Assembly (NCBI RefSeq): GCF_000620165.1
Contig: NZ_JHVN01000002.1
Coordinates: 220,487 to 284,486 of the forward strand
DNA from: Anoxybacillus tepidamans PS2
GTDB lineage: Bacteria > Bacillota > Bacilli > Bacillales > Anoxybacillaceae
Direction: 5' to 3'
Length of the DNA stretch: 64,000 bases
Shown here: in pieces, positions 26,307 to 34,710 of the stretch
Position numbering within the stretch: the stretch's first letter is position 1
Layout of the letters: each line of letters starts with the position of its first letter
Translations under genes and position numbers: made by a program
The notes under the pieces: model-generated
Seen by the model: only the letters and a program-made list of their open reading frames with translations
What the model was told of the DNA's origin: nothing
Database searches by the model: none

Positions 26307-26331
26307 CAAGGAAGAGAAGAACCCTTCCTTG
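26307..26331. terminator. Hairpin between glucosidase and binding-protein genes
   Basis: CAAGGAAG at 26307-26314 pairs with CTTCCTTG at 26324-26331. It abuts the glucosidase stop codon at 26332. The lack of a T tract suggests a processing or attenuation hairpin inside one operon. Confidence 0.5.
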
Positions 26332-28431
26332 TTAGGAAACGATTTTAACAGCATACCCTGTCGTATTTTCGTGAATATGCACTTTAATTTCGTCTTGTTC
26401 GCGCATGACAGTCACAGATAAGCGCCCATCTCCAATGGCAATGTTTTCTACTTTCAAAAAATTCATAGCCTCAAGCAATGTCGGCGATAAACGAATCTCC
26501 TTTTTCAAACTGTTTGGAAATAATCCAAGCAAAGCTTGAATAAAAACAAGCGGTGCACCCGCTGCCCAAGCCTGCGGCGAACAAGCAACCGGATATTTCA
26601 CCGGTTTGCCCATCGAACGGCTGTAACCGCAAAACAACTCCGGCAAACGATCATACTCAAAGTGCCCTGCCGCTTCGATCAACCCTTCCATGACAACATT
26701 CGCCTCATGTTGTTTCCCTAATTTACTCAGTCCTAATAAAATCATGCTGTTATCATGGGGCCATACGCTTCCGTCGTGATAGCTCATTGGATTATACCCC
26801 GCTTCTCCCTCTCCCATCGTCCGAATTCCGTAACCTGAAAACATCTTTGGCGAAAGCAACATTTGAATGGTGGCCTCCGCTTTTTCCTGATCGAGCATTT
26901 CCGAAAACAGCACATGCCCTGGATTTGACGTAATGGTTCCGACTTGTTGTTTCATCTCGTCCAATGCAATCGCATAAAACTTTACATCCTCCATCCAAAA
27001 TTGCTTATCGAATTTTTCTTTTAACGCCTGTGCCTGTCTACGAAGTTCAACCGCGCGATTCTCTTCATTCAATTGTTCAAAAATATCGGCTAGCCCCATT
27101 TTTGCTTGATACACATATCCCTGTACTTCCGCAAGCGCAATTGGCGATTTTGCATATTCGCCATTCCGGTGGATAATCGAATCGCCGGAGTCCTTCCAGC
27201 CTTGATTAGCAATACCTTTACTTGACTCCTGGTGGTATTCAACAAATAGATCACCATCACGGTCGCCGTATTTATCAATCCATGTTAACGCTGCATCAAT
27301 ATTTTCTTTCAATTGATGAACTAGGTTGAAATCCCCGGTCCATTTGACATACTCCGTTAATAAAACTAAAAATAATGGTGTTGCATCTATCGTGCCATAG
27401 TATGGAGTAAACGGAATTTGATTCGTATTTGCTAATTCCCCAAAACGAATTTCATGCATAATTTTTCCCGGTTGTTCATCTCGCCACGGATCGAGGTGCT
27501 TCCCTTGATAACTCGCCATCGTTAACAGCGTTCCTTTAGCGATTTGCGGATTGAAGGCGAGCATTTGCAGCGCCGCGATTAAGCTGTCGCGCCCAAATGG
27601 CACCCCAAACCACGGGAGTCCGGCAACAGGAAACGGACCGTGCCCTAAATCAGTCAACAGCACTCGTAAATCGTCAATGCCTCGGTCAACAAGACGTTGA
27701 AGCGGTTGATAATCGGTAGTGACATCTGTAATGTTATGTTCCCATTGCTGATAAGAATCTTTTAGAAGTTTTAGCGCCTCACTTGGGGCGGTAATTTCTT
27801 TTATCACTTCTTGTTCAGCTTGCGGCTGGACGATGAGCGTTAACGTTTCTTCTTCTCCGTGCTCGAGGGAGAAACGAAAAACGATTTCCCCATGAGCAAA
27901 AACGGCTTTTTCCTGCCGATCCCACACCACTTTCGTCGCTCGCTTGAGCTGATCTTCCCCTTCGTAATGAAAAGTGAGGGAACGTTCTCCAGTCGTCTGC
28001 CCTGTCCGCTTCCCAAGCTTTCCTGTTTGGAAGCCGCGCACAACAAACATGTCGGCAAAATCCACATCCATATGCACACTTAAATCAAACTGCACTGATT
28101 TAGGATAATAGTTTTTTAGTTTGATAATTTCATAAAGTACTCCTTTATAAATAAAGCGCTTTCTTTCAATCTCTACCGATTCGCGCCATAAAATCACTTC
28201 TCCATCCTTTTCCATATGTGGATTTGTCAATAAAATCGTGGCGACATAATTTTCCGCAGCGTCAGAAGACAATAAAGTTGGTTCTTCACCGTTAATGCGC
28301 AAATCAAACTTGCTCAAAAAGCGCGTGTCTTTTGTATATAACCCTAATCCATACGAGTGGTTTTCGGGAATATTCCCCTTCTTATCAGTTAATAAAAACA
28401 AATCGTTTTCTTTAATGACCCTATAATCCAT
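26332..28431 (-). CDS. Amylo-alpha-1,6-glucosidase / glycogen-debranching-type enzyme
   Basis: 699 codons from the ATG at 28431 behind GGAGGAACTGG. The N-terminal half is a beta-rich GDE_N-type domain (DLFLLTDKKGNIPEN, GLYTKDTRFLSKFDL). The C-terminal half is an alpha/alpha toroid as in GH63 and GH15-like glucosidases: PWFGVPFGRDSLIAALQ, GWKDSGDSI and YHDGSVWPHDNSMILLGL, where the acidic residues are likely catalytic. No signal peptide, so it acts on sugars brought in by the importer encoded downstream. Bond specificity cannot be read from the sequence. Confidence 0.85.
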   Translation of the reverse strand: MDYRVIKENDLFLLTDKKGNIPENHSYGLGLYTKDTRFLSKFDLRINGEEPTLLSSDAAENYVATILLTNPHMEKDGEVILWRESVEIERKRFIYKGVLYEIIKLKNYYPKSVQFDLSVHMDVDFADMFVVRGFQTGKLGKRTGQTTGERSLTFHYEGEDQLKRATKVVWDRQEKAVFAHGEIVFRFSLEHGEEETLTLIVQPQAEQEVIKEITAPSEALKLLKDSYQQWEHNITDVTTDYQPLQRLVDRGIDDLRVLLTDLGHGPFPVAGLPWFGVPFGRDSLIAALQMLAFNPQIAKGTLLTMASYQGKHLDPWRDEQPGKIMHEIRFGELANTNQIPFTPYYGTIDATPLFLVLLTEYVKWTGDFNLVHQLKENIDAALTWIDKYGDRDGDLFVEYHQESSKGIANQGWKDSGDSIIHRNGEYAKSPIALAEVQGYVYQAKMGLADIFEQLNEENRAVELRRQAQALKEKFDKQFWMEDVKFYAIALDEMKQQVGTITSNPGHVLFSEMLDQEKAEATIQMLLSPKMFSGYGIRTMGEGEAGYNPMSYHDGSVWPHDNSMILLGLSKLGKQHEANVVMEGLIEAAGHFEYDRLPELFCGYSRSMGKPVKYPVACSPQAWAAGAPLVFIQALLGLFPNSLKKEIRLSPTLLEAMNFLKVENIAIGDGRLSVTVMREQDEIKVHIHENTTGYAVKIVS

Positions 28432-28485
28432 TCCAGTTCCTCCTGCCCGTCCGCTTAAACGTTGGAATTCGTTAAACACCATCCT

Positions 28486-28500
28486 CCAAAACGTTTCGGA
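28486..28500. promoter_or_regulatory. LacI-type operator 1
   Basis: CCAAAACGTTTCGG is a near-perfect palindrome just upstream of the glucosidase gene. It is one of four such sites in 1.2 kb around the LacI gene. A CcpA site could look similar. Confidence 0.75.
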
Positions 28501-28524
28501 TTTATGTCAAAAATTTTTTCTGGC

Positions 28525-28539
28525 CCGAAAACGTTTTGG
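28525..28539. promoter_or_regulatory. LacI-type operator 2
   Basis: CCGAAAACGTTTTGG, palindromic around the central CG. It lies within the presumed glucosidase promoter region, 36 bp from operator 3, a spacing that would let two repressor dimers act together. Confidence 0.8.
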
Positions 28540-28560
28540 AAAAGCTATAAAAAATTTTTT

Positions 28561-28575
28561 CCAAAACGTTTTCGG
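28561..28575. promoter_or_regulatory. LacI-type operator 3
   Basis: CCAAAACGTTTTCGG is the reverse complement of operator 2 (CCGAAAACGTTTTGG) in all 15 positions. It lies between the lacI terminator and the glucosidase promoter region. Confidence 0.8.
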
Positions 28576-28585
28576 TTTGAAGCAA

Positions 28586-28619
28586 GTTAAAAACCAATGT
28601 TGTATTATTGGTTTTTAAC
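28586..28619 (-). terminator. Terminator overlapping the end of the LacI gene
   Basis: GTTAAAAACCAAT at 28586-28598 pairs perfectly over 13 bp with ATTGGTTTTTAAC at 28607-28619. The descending arm contains the TTTTT of a terminator on the minus strand. The stop codon of the LacI gene lies inside the hairpin. Confidence 0.7.
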
Positions 28620-29618
28620 GGTAGACTCTCTTATTTTTAATTCTGTTTCTAAAATTTTCACATGCGAGTGAGCTTTTCCTTCTAACATTTCAATGAGCAA
28701 TTTCGCCGCTTCATATCCCATCGCAAATTTATTTTGCGCAATCGTTGACAGCGGAGGCGTCGCATAAGAAGCCAAAATAATATCGTCATATCCAATAACC
28801 GCTATTTCCTCCGGTATGCGCTTCCCTAGCTTTTTCGCCGCTTTCATCACGCCTAATGCCATCAAATCGCTCGCGCAAAAAAACGCTGTAATTTCAGGAT
28901 GCTGTTGCAATAATCGAAGCGCTTCCCGCTCTGCCTTTTCCTCTTGAAACGCTCCATTTACAACCCACTGTTCATTCAAGAAAATTCCTGCTTCAAGCAG
29001 CGCTTCGCGAAATCCTTTGAATCTTTGTTCACTTACAAAAGCATATTCGTAACCGTTCACCATCGCAATATGGCGATGGCCTAATGCCAGCAAATGCTGA
29101 GCCGCTTTTTTTGCGCCAAGCACGTTATCAGTTGTCACATATCCGACCGTTTCCGATTTGATCGGAATATCGATAAGAACGCACGGAATATCGCTCTCAA
29201 CCACTTCCTGCAAATACGGATCATCCACGCGGATCCCTTGCAAAATCGCCCCGTCTACACGCCGTTCTCGGCATAACTGAGTATATGTTTTTTCGCGCTG
29301 TTTCGTCGATGTCGTACTGAATAAAACCATGTCATAATCTACTTCGCTTACATACTGGTTAACGCCAGCTAATACCTCAAACGTAAAATTATCTTTTGCA
29401 CTTTCCCGCGTTAATCCAGAAACAAGCAAACCAATCGTTTTGGATTTATTCATCACAAGTCCTCGCGCCAGCGTATTAGGGCTATAATTCAATTGCTTGG
29501 CGATCTCAATGATTTTTTGCCTTGTCTTTTCATTGACATCTGAGTAGCCGTTCAGTGCTCTTGAAACAGTAGTAATCGATACTCCAGCAGCTTTTGCGAT
29601 GTCTTTAATCGTTGTCAC
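28605..29618 (-). CDS. LacI-family repressor of the oligosaccharide operon
   Basis: 337 codons from the GTG at 29618 behind GGAGGAATAGAT; the frame extends far upstream but only as a shadow of the MCP region. The LacI helix-turn-helix (TIKDIAKAAGVSITTVSRAL) is at residues 3-22 and the hinge NYSPNTLARGL follows near 50. The rest is a type 1 periplasmic-binding fold with TIGLLVSG and the usual CDRQ-like ASDLMALGVMKAAKKLG. Operator 4 lies right upstream of its start, suggesting autoregulation. Confidence 0.92.
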   Translation of the reverse strand: MTTIKDIAKAAGVSITTVSRALNGYSDVNEKTRQKIIEIAKQLNYSPNTLARGLVMNKSKTIGLLVSGLTRESAKDNFTFEVLAGVNQYVSEVDYDMVLFSTTSTKQREKTYTQLCRERRVDGAILQGIRVDDPYLQEVVESDIPCVLIDIPIKSETVGYVTTDNVLGAKKAAQHLLALGHRHIAMVNGYEYAFVSEQRFKGFREALLEAGIFLNEQWVVNGAFQEEKAEREALRLLQQHPEITAFFCASDLMALGVMKAAKKLGKRIPEEIAVIGYDDIILASYATPPLSTIAQNKFAMGYEAAKLLIEMLEGKAHSHVKILETELKIRESTVKNQ

Positions 29619-29628
29619 ATCTATTCCT

Positions 29629-29642
29629 CCAAAACGTTTCGG
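29629..29642. promoter_or_regulatory. LacI-type operator 4, upstream of lacI
   Basis: CCAAAACGTTTCGG, identical to operator 1, about 10 bp upstream of the LacI start codon. A repressor bound here would block its own transcription. Confidence 0.8.
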
Positions 29643-29803
29643 ATCGCTTTCTGATTTGCATTTTATCCTAACTCGAAACCGATTGCAATAAAAAAATGAC
29701 GACAAGTTTAAAATAAAAGTCTGAATTTTTCGTCTATCCATCTCCCCTCTTCGCTTTCTCCATGCTATAATTTTATGAAAAAAGAGGAAGGAGGACTTTT
29801 TTC

Positions 29804-31561
29804 TTGAGCCAAAACAAATATCTTCCGTTTTTAAAAAAGCCAAAAAATCATCGCGCCATGACAATCGGCCGAAAATATGGAATCGTTTTCAGTTTTTCCA
29901 CCTTGCTTTTTGTTAGCGTTTTCATTTTTATCAGTTTATTGGTAAATAATATGATGGGGGTTGTAAAAGAAGTCGAAGAAAAAAGCGATCAAGCGATTTT
30001 AATTACAGAAATTTCTTCACTATTCAAACAAAAATACATCCTCATTACCGATTATATGACCAATCCGCGCCCTGAAACGTTAAAGCAATACGAGAAACAG
30101 ACAAAGCTGTTTAATGAAAAAATAAAAACACTGCGGCCGGCTATGAAGACAGAAGAAGAAAAAAGCATTTACAACGCGACCATCTCAGTAGACGGCCAAT
30201 TGAATACAATGCTTTATAAAGACATTCAGCCATCCGTTTTAACAAATCGCAACCGCGGTGAACAAATGGACATTTTCCAAGTGATCAGCTTTCAAAATAA
30301 GGCGGAAGTGATTCGCGACGTGAGCGCTGAAAAGCTTGAACAGTTAAGAGATATTATCATGAATGAACGGGACAAGCTTGTCACAGAAATAAACAAAAAA
30401 ACGAAACAATATATGGTGTGGATGTTCATGACCGTTCTTTCCGCTATTGCGTTGTCAGTAATTTCGTTAACGGCGGTAAGCAAAAGAACGAGCAGGTCGC
30501 TCCACGAAGCGGTTCGTGTATGCAGGCAGCTAGCAAATGGGAATTTAAAAGTGGAACGAATGAACACAAAGAGAGCAGATGAAGTCGGGCAAATTACCCA
30601 AGCAATGAACGATCTTGCCGATGATTTGCAACATTCTATTGAACAAATTCAAACATCCGCCGAGCACGTCAACGAAATGGCGCAAACGCTGCGGCGTAAC
30701 ACAGAAGCGACAACGAAAACAACTGAGCAAATTACTCAAGCCATTTTGCACGTATCCGCTGGCGCTGATGAACAAGTTAGCGCATCCAAACGGACAAATG
30801 AAGCTGTTCATCTCATCTCAACCGAGTTGACGAATGTCACTGACCGTATCGAGGAAACGGTCGAAGTGATCGTTAAAGCTACTGAACAAGCGCAGCAAGG
30901 GGCAGAGTTTGTGAAGGAAACCATTAGACAAATGAAGGTTATTGATGAAAGAGTCAATCATCTGTCCAATATCATTCAAATATTAAACGAAAAATCAGGC
31001 GAAATTCAGCAAATCGTTGGTTTTATTACAGCAATTTCCGAACAGACAAATTTGCTTGCCTTAAACGCTGCGATTGAAGCAGCGCGGGCAGGAGAAGCCG
31101 GCAAGGGATTTGGCGTCGTCGCGGCCGAAGTCCGAAAGCTTGCCGAGCAAACAGCTTCTGCGGCCGGAAACATTCGTGATCTGCTTCATCTCTCGCAAAA
31201 CGAAACGAGGCGCGCAGTGCAAGCAATGATTGAAAGCACGGAAGCGGTCGAACGAGGCGGGCACATCATCAGACATCTCGGAACAATTTTTAACGATGTA
31301 TATAATTCTATATGGAATGTGAAAGCGGAAAGCGACACGGTCCGCCAAGCGGTATTGGGTGTCAATCAAAAAATGGACATAATGGCACAGACAGCGAAAG
31401 ACATTATCCATGTTTCGAAAATAGTAGCCCAAAATGTCGAACAAGTGGCAGCTGCCACCGAAGAACAAAATGCAACGATGCAGGAACTTTTAGCTTCTTC
31501 GTACGAATTATCGGACACCGCAGATCACTTAAAGCAATCGATTGCCCGATTTTTCGTTTAG
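29804..31561 (+). CDS. Methyl-accepting chemotaxis protein
   Basis: 585 codons from a TTG at 29804, ten bases after GGAGG; an ATG at 29858 is the next option but lacks a ribosome site. One membrane helix near residues 25-48, an extracellular helical sensor of about 150 residues (four-helix-bundle type, no Cache motif seen), a second helix near 195-215, a HAMP domain, and the cytoplasmic signalling hairpin with [21 protein letters not shown]. No CheR-tethering pentapeptide at the C-terminus. Ligand unknown. Confidence 0.9.
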   Translation: MSQNKYLPFLKKPKNHRAMTIGRKYGIVFSFSTLLFVSVFIFISLLVNNMMGVVKEVEEKSDQAILITEISSLFKQKYILITDYMTNPRPETLKQYEKQTKLFNEKIKTLRPAMKTEEEKSIYNATISVDGQLNTMLYKDIQPSVLTNRNRGEQMDIFQVISFQNKAEVIRDVSAEKLEQLRDIIMNERDKLVTEINKKTKQYMVWMFMTVLSAIALSVISLTAVSKRTSRSLHEAVRVCRQLANGNLKVERMNTKRADEVGQITQAMNDLADDLQHSIEQIQTSAEHVNEMAQTLRRNTEATTKTTEQITQAILHVSAGADEQVSASKRTNEAVHLISTELTNVTDRIEETVEVIVKATEQAQQGAEFVKETIRQMKVIDERVNHLSNIIQILNEKSGEIQQIVGFITAISEQTNLLALNAAIEAARAGEAGKGFGVVAAEVRKLAEQTASAAGNIRDLLHLSQNETRRAVQAMIESTEAVERGGHIIRHLGTIFNDVYNSIWNVKAESDTVRQAVLGVNQKMDIMAQTAKDIIHVSKIVAQNVEQVAAATEEQNATMQELLASSYELSDTADHLKQSIARFFV

Positions 31562-31601
31562 TTTTCCTACCAAAAACTTGACGGCTCTTCTGTAATTGCC
31601 A

Positions 31602-31630
31602 TTATAAATTATGTCCCTCACCACATACTA
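31602..31630 (+). promoter_or_regulatory. Possible SigG-type promoter of the spore protein gene
   Basis: CATACTA at 31624-31630 matches the forespore SigG -10 element and lies 40 bp before the spore-protein gene. The -35 side (TTATAA at 31602, 16 bp away) is a poor match, so only half of the promoter is convincing. Confidence 0.4.
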
Positions 31631-31670
31631 ACATTGCAAGACCATTTAAATACATTAGGAGGGAAAAAAC

Positions 31671-31877
31671 ATGGCAAGAAGCAGCAACAAACTACTTGTA
31701 CCTGGAATCGAACAGGCACTTGATCAAATAAAATACGAAATCGCTCAAGAATTTGGTGTACAACTTGGTTCTGATACCGCCTCCCGCTCGAATGGTTCAG
31801 TCGGCGGTGAAATTACTAAGCGTTTAGTGGCGCAAGCACAAAGCCAGCTTGCCGGATCATTAAGAACAACTGAATAA
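31671..31877 (+). CDS. Alpha/beta-type small acid-soluble spore protein
   Basis: 68 codons, strong ribosome site TAGGAGGGAAAA. These proteins coat and protect spore DNA and are degraded at germination by the protease GPR. The GPR cleavage region ([13 protein letters not shown]) and the conserved C-terminal [16 protein letters not shown] are both present. It shows that the organism forms spores. Made in the forespore under SigG. Too conserved to assign to a particular ssp gene. Confidence 0.96.
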   Translation: MARSSNKLLVPGIEQALDQIKYEIAQEFGVQLGSDTASRSNGSVGGEITKRLVAQAQSQLAGSLRTTE

Positions 31878-31895
31878 CATGGATCCATAAGATGC

Positions 31896-31924
31896 GAGGC
31901 TGTTCGTTTCGAAACAGCCTCTTT
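31896..31924 (+). terminator. Terminator after the spore protein gene
   Basis: GAGGCTGTT at 31896-31904 pairs with AACAGCCTC at 31913-31921, followed by TTTATT. It lies between convergent genes. Confidence 0.82.
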
Positions 31925-31941
31925 ATTACTGATTACTGCTA

Positions 31942-32448
31942 TTACTGTTCCTCCGGCGTAAAAGTTCGTTTAGCAAATTCGCTGTCAAGCATAAAGAGCG
32001 CATTATTGTCATTTTGAATGCGTCTTAACTTTTGAATAATGCTATCGAACATCGCTTCTTCCTCGACTTGCTCGTCAATAAACCATTTCAAAAAGTTGAT
32101 TGTCGCATGCTCCCGCTCATCCCATGCAATATCGGACAAACGATAAATTCGTTTCGTGACTTCTTTTTCTTGAATCAGCGCTTTTTCAAAGCAATCCAGC
32201 ACGGAAGTAAACTCGTTATTTGGCGACTCAAAGCCGGTAATAATGGCACGCGCCCCTAAAGCATTCATAAAGTTATAAAATTTCATCGCATGGAAACGCT
32301 CTTCTTCCGCTTGAACAAGGAAGAAGTTAGCGAATCCATCTAAGCTCTCCGCCGAACAATATGCCGCCATAGCCATATAAGCGTGAGCGGAAAAAAATTC
32401 AAAATTCATTTGCTCATTTAATCCTTGTAATAATTTGTCACTAAGCAT
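31942..32448 (-). CDS. Ferritin (non-haem iron storage)
   Basis: 168 codons behind GAGGTGATAAAAG. Ferritin-like four-helix bundle with the ferroxidase ligands visible in order: a Glu in helix 1 (EQMNFEFFSAHAYMAM), the pair EEERFHAMKFYNFM in helix 2, and the later Glu/Gln region in ALIQEKEVTKRIYRL and WFIDEQVEEE. It stores iron as the ferric mineral in the cytoplasm. No Fur box was found upstream by eye. Confidence 0.93.
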   Translation of the reverse strand: MLSDKLLQGLNEQMNFEFFSAHAYMAMAAYCSAESLDGFANFFLVQAEEERFHAMKFYNFMNALGARAIITGFESPNNEFTSVLDCFEKALIQEKEVTKRIYRLSDIAWDEREHATINFLKWFIDEQVEEEAMFDSIIQKLRRIQNDNNALFMLDSEFAKRTFTPEEQ

Positions 32449-32522
32449 CTTTTATCACCTCGACTCACTCATTAACGACATGCTTATTATAACAAAAAAC
32501 TCAATGTCCCATACTTTGATGA

Positions 32523-32556
32523 AAAAGGCCTTTGCCGCTTAGGACAAAGGCCTTTT
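32523..32556 (-). terminator. Terminator after the amino-acid permease gene
   Basis: AAAAGGCCTTTG pairs with CAAAGGCCTTTTT around a ten-base loop. The symmetrical A and T tracts would serve both convergent genes. Confidence 0.85.
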
Positions 32557-32560
32557 TGCA

Positions 32561-33976
32561 TTAGCTTACTTTTTCGTTCGCTTGTGATTGGTCGTTTAAT
32601 GTACTATGTCTGCGTCCGTATGCAAAATAAATCACGAGACCAACTAATAGCCATGAAACGAAGCCAATCCAAGTTGTTGCTGGTAATTGAAGTACTAAGT
32701 AGCCGCAGAATACAACTGCTAATATTGGCACCAATGGCACTAATGGAGTTTTGAACGCGCGTTGCAAATCTGGTTGTGTTTTGCGTAGGATCATTACACC
32801 GATCGAAACAGTAATGAAAGCGAACAATGTTCCGATGTTTGTCAATTCAGCTAGTTTATTTAACGGCACAACCCCTGCAAAGAACGCCACTAATACACCA
32901 GTTACCCATGTGTTCACATATGGAACTTGTCTTACAGGGCTTACACGCTTAAATACTTTTGGCAATAATCCGTCACGGCTAATCGCATAGAATAGACGAG
33001 TTTGTCCGTACATCATAACAAGCAATACTGTTGTAATACCTGCAATCGCTCCTAAAGAGATGAAACCAGCAACCCAATCTTGATGGATGTAGCTTAAAGC
33101 GAATGCCACAGGGTTTTTCACGCCTAATTGATTATAAGGAACGATACCCGTTAATACAAGCGATACTGCGATGTATAATACTGTACAAATTAACAACGAA
33201 GCGATGATTCCGATTGGCATATTGCGCTGTGGATTTTTTACTTCCTCCGCTGCTGTAGAAACTGCGTCGAAACCGATGTAAGCGAAGAATACTGTTGCTG
33301 CACCAGTTGCTACGCCCGAAAAACCAAACGGCATGAACGGAGTCCAGTTGTCTGGTTTTACGTACCATACCCCTACAGCAAGGAACAATAATACGACAGC
33401 GGTTTTAATAATAACCATAATTGAGTTAAAGCGTGCCGACTTTTTAACACCACGTGTTAATAAGAACACAATTAAAAGGACAATGAAAATTGCTGGTAAG
33501 TCAACATATGTTCCTTTTGCTGGATCATACGCGCTTGTTAGCGCTTTCGGAAGTTCAATCCCGAAACCAGCCAGTAGCCCTTGGAAATAGCCGGACCATC
33601 CTGCAGCTACGGCCGAGGATGCTACCCCGTACTCAAGAATTAAGTCCCATCCTAAAATCCATGCGATCAATTCGCCGAACGCCGCATAACTGTAAGTGTA
33701 AGCACTTCCAGATACCGGAACAGTCGATGCGAATTCCGCATAACAAAGTGCCGCGAATACGCAAGCGAGCCCCGAAAGAATGAAAGAAATTACAAGCGCA
33801 GGACCTGCATGCTCTGCAGCAGCAACCCCAGTCAAGACGAAAATACCTGTACCGATAATCGCCCCGATCCCAAGCATCGTTAAATCGAACGCGCCTAGAT
33901 CTTTCTTCAACCCTGCACCTTTCTCTCCTGCTTCTTTCAGGAGGACATCAATAGGTTTTTTTCGGAATAAACTCAT
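32561..33976 (-). CDS. APC-family amino-acid permease (YfnA-like)
   Basis: 471 codons from the ATG at 33976 behind CAAGGAGAG. About 12 membrane segments and the APC substrate-binding motif in helix 1 (LGIGAIIGTGIFVLTG). The long N-terminal lead and the ends of helices 6-8 (FFAYIGFDAVSTAAEEVKNPQRNMP) are typical of the cationic/branched YfnA-CAT group. Monocistronic, with a well-formed promoter at 34032-34060 and an AT-rich leader of about 50 bases. Substrate not assigned. Confidence 0.9.
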   Translation of the reverse strand: MSLFRKKPIDVLLKEAGEKGAGLKKDLGAFDLTMLGIGAIIGTGIFVLTGVAAAEHAGPALVISFILSGLACVFAALCYAEFASTVPVSGSAYTYSYAAFGELIAWILGWDLILEYGVASSAVAAGWSGYFQGLLAGFGIELPKALTSAYDPAKGTYVDLPAIFIVLLIVFLLTRGVKKSARFNSIMVIIKTAVVLLFLAVGVWYVKPDNWTPFMPFGFSGVATGAATVFFAYIGFDAVSTAAEEVKNPQRNMPIGIIASLLICTVLYIAVSLVLTGIVPYNQLGVKNPVAFALSYIHQDWVAGFISLGAIAGITTVLLVMMYGQTRLFYAISRDGLLPKVFKRVSPVRQVPYVNTWVTGVLVAFFAGVVPLNKLAELTNIGTLFAFITVSIGVMILRKTQPDLQRAFKTPLVPLVPILAVVFCGYLVLQLPATTWIGFVSWLLVGLVIYFAYGRRHSTLNDQSQANEKVS

Positions 33977-34031
33977 TTCTGTGTCTCTCCTTGTCGTTTT
34001 TTGTAGAATTTTGCATGAGTACACGTGTAAC

Positions 34032-34060
34032 ATTGTATACTATTCAATAATTTTTGTAAA
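34032..34060 (-). promoter_or_regulatory. SigA-type promoter of the amino-acid permease
   Basis: On the minus strand TTTACA (34055-34060) and TACAAT (34032-34037) are 17 bp apart, about 55 bp upstream of the permease start codon. Confidence 0.7.
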
Positions 34061-34236
34061 GTTCAAAAATAAAAAAAACGTCGATTACTTTCTGAATAAA
34101 GTTCTAAAAATTCATAATATTCATAATCGAATTTATTTTCAGTTGTTTTAGTTGGGTTTTTTATTATCGTTCAATAGTATTTAACATTTTTCTAATAAAT
34201 AGCCTGCCAAAATAATGAAATTTACTGATTTCGTAA

Positions 34237-34265
34237 TTTACAAACTTTTCTGATAAATATATAAT
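34237..34265 (+). promoter_or_regulatory. SigA-type promoter of the DUF485-symporter operon
   Basis: TTTACA at 34237-34242 and TATAAT at 34260-34265, 17 bp apart. The transcript would begin near 34272, about 38 bases before the candidate leader peptide at 34310. Confidence 0.8.
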
Positions 34266-34309
34266 AAATTCATGAGAAATTTATGAACTATTAGGAAATA
34301 GGGGGGATT

Positions 34310-34375
34310 ATGGAATTAACGCTACATTTTTTAACACAATTAATCGATTTTAAGGAGGAGAAGCTATGGAAATGA
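34310..34375 (+). CDS. Candidate 21-codon leader peptide
   Basis: An ATG eight bases after AGGGGGG opens MELTLHFLTQLIDFKEEKLW and one more lysine, then stops at 34373-34375, inside the first codons of the DUF485 gene that starts at 34366. Its own ribosome site is stronger than most in this window. Ribosomes ending here would stop right on the next start, so translation of the two could be coupled. The peptide is leucine-rich but has no run of a single amino acid typical of an attenuator. Confidence 0.45.
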   Translation: MELTLHFLTQLIDFKEEKLWK

Positions 34376-34710
34376 AACAATTCTCTTCTGAACCGCCAAG
34401 CGCTTCCATTAATTACAGCGAAGTGGTTCAATCGTCTTCATTTCAGCAGCTGATGCGTGAAAAACGCCGATTTATTTTGCCGTTTTCTTTATTCTTTTTA
34501 GCCTTTTATTTCGCTCTGCCGATTTTAACATCGTACTCAAAAGTGTTAAATACACCTGCGATCGGTTCCGTTAGTTGGGCTTGGGTATTCGCTTTTGCGC
34601 AATTCATTATGACCTGGACGCTTTGCATGCTATATTCAAAACGCGCTGCTCGCTTTGACGAAATGGTTGAACAGATTAGGCAAGAAGCGAAGGAAGGAGG
34701 CAACGTGTAA
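34366..34710 (+). CDS. DUF485 membrane protein (YwcB/YjcH-like)
   Basis: 114 codons behind AAGGAGGAGAAGCT. Two membrane helices (about 40-60 and 72-95) and the family core FILPFSLFFLAFYFALPIL followed by AWVFAFAQFIMTW. Proteins of this family are encoded next to acetate-type sodium symporters and are presumed accessory subunits. It overlaps the symporter gene by one base (TAATG). Confidence 0.93.
   Translation: MEMKQFSSEPPSASINYSEVVQSSSFQQLMREKRRFILPFSLFFLAFYFALPILTSYSKVLNTPAIGSVSWAWVFAFAQFIMTWTLCMLYSKRAARFDEMVEQIRQEAKEGGNV

Noticed and set aside
28486..28575. Reading the CCAAAACGTTTTCGG sites as CcpA cre sites
   Set aside because: They match each other more closely than the cre consensus, and a fourth copy sits at the lacI start, so control by the adjacent LacI protein is the simpler reading. 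Dual binding is not excluded.
29619..29864. Long N-terminal extension of the LacI frame
   Set aside because: The GTG at 29618 has an excellent ribosome site and begins exactly at the helix-turn-helix. The extension would cover an operator and overlap the chemoreceptor start.
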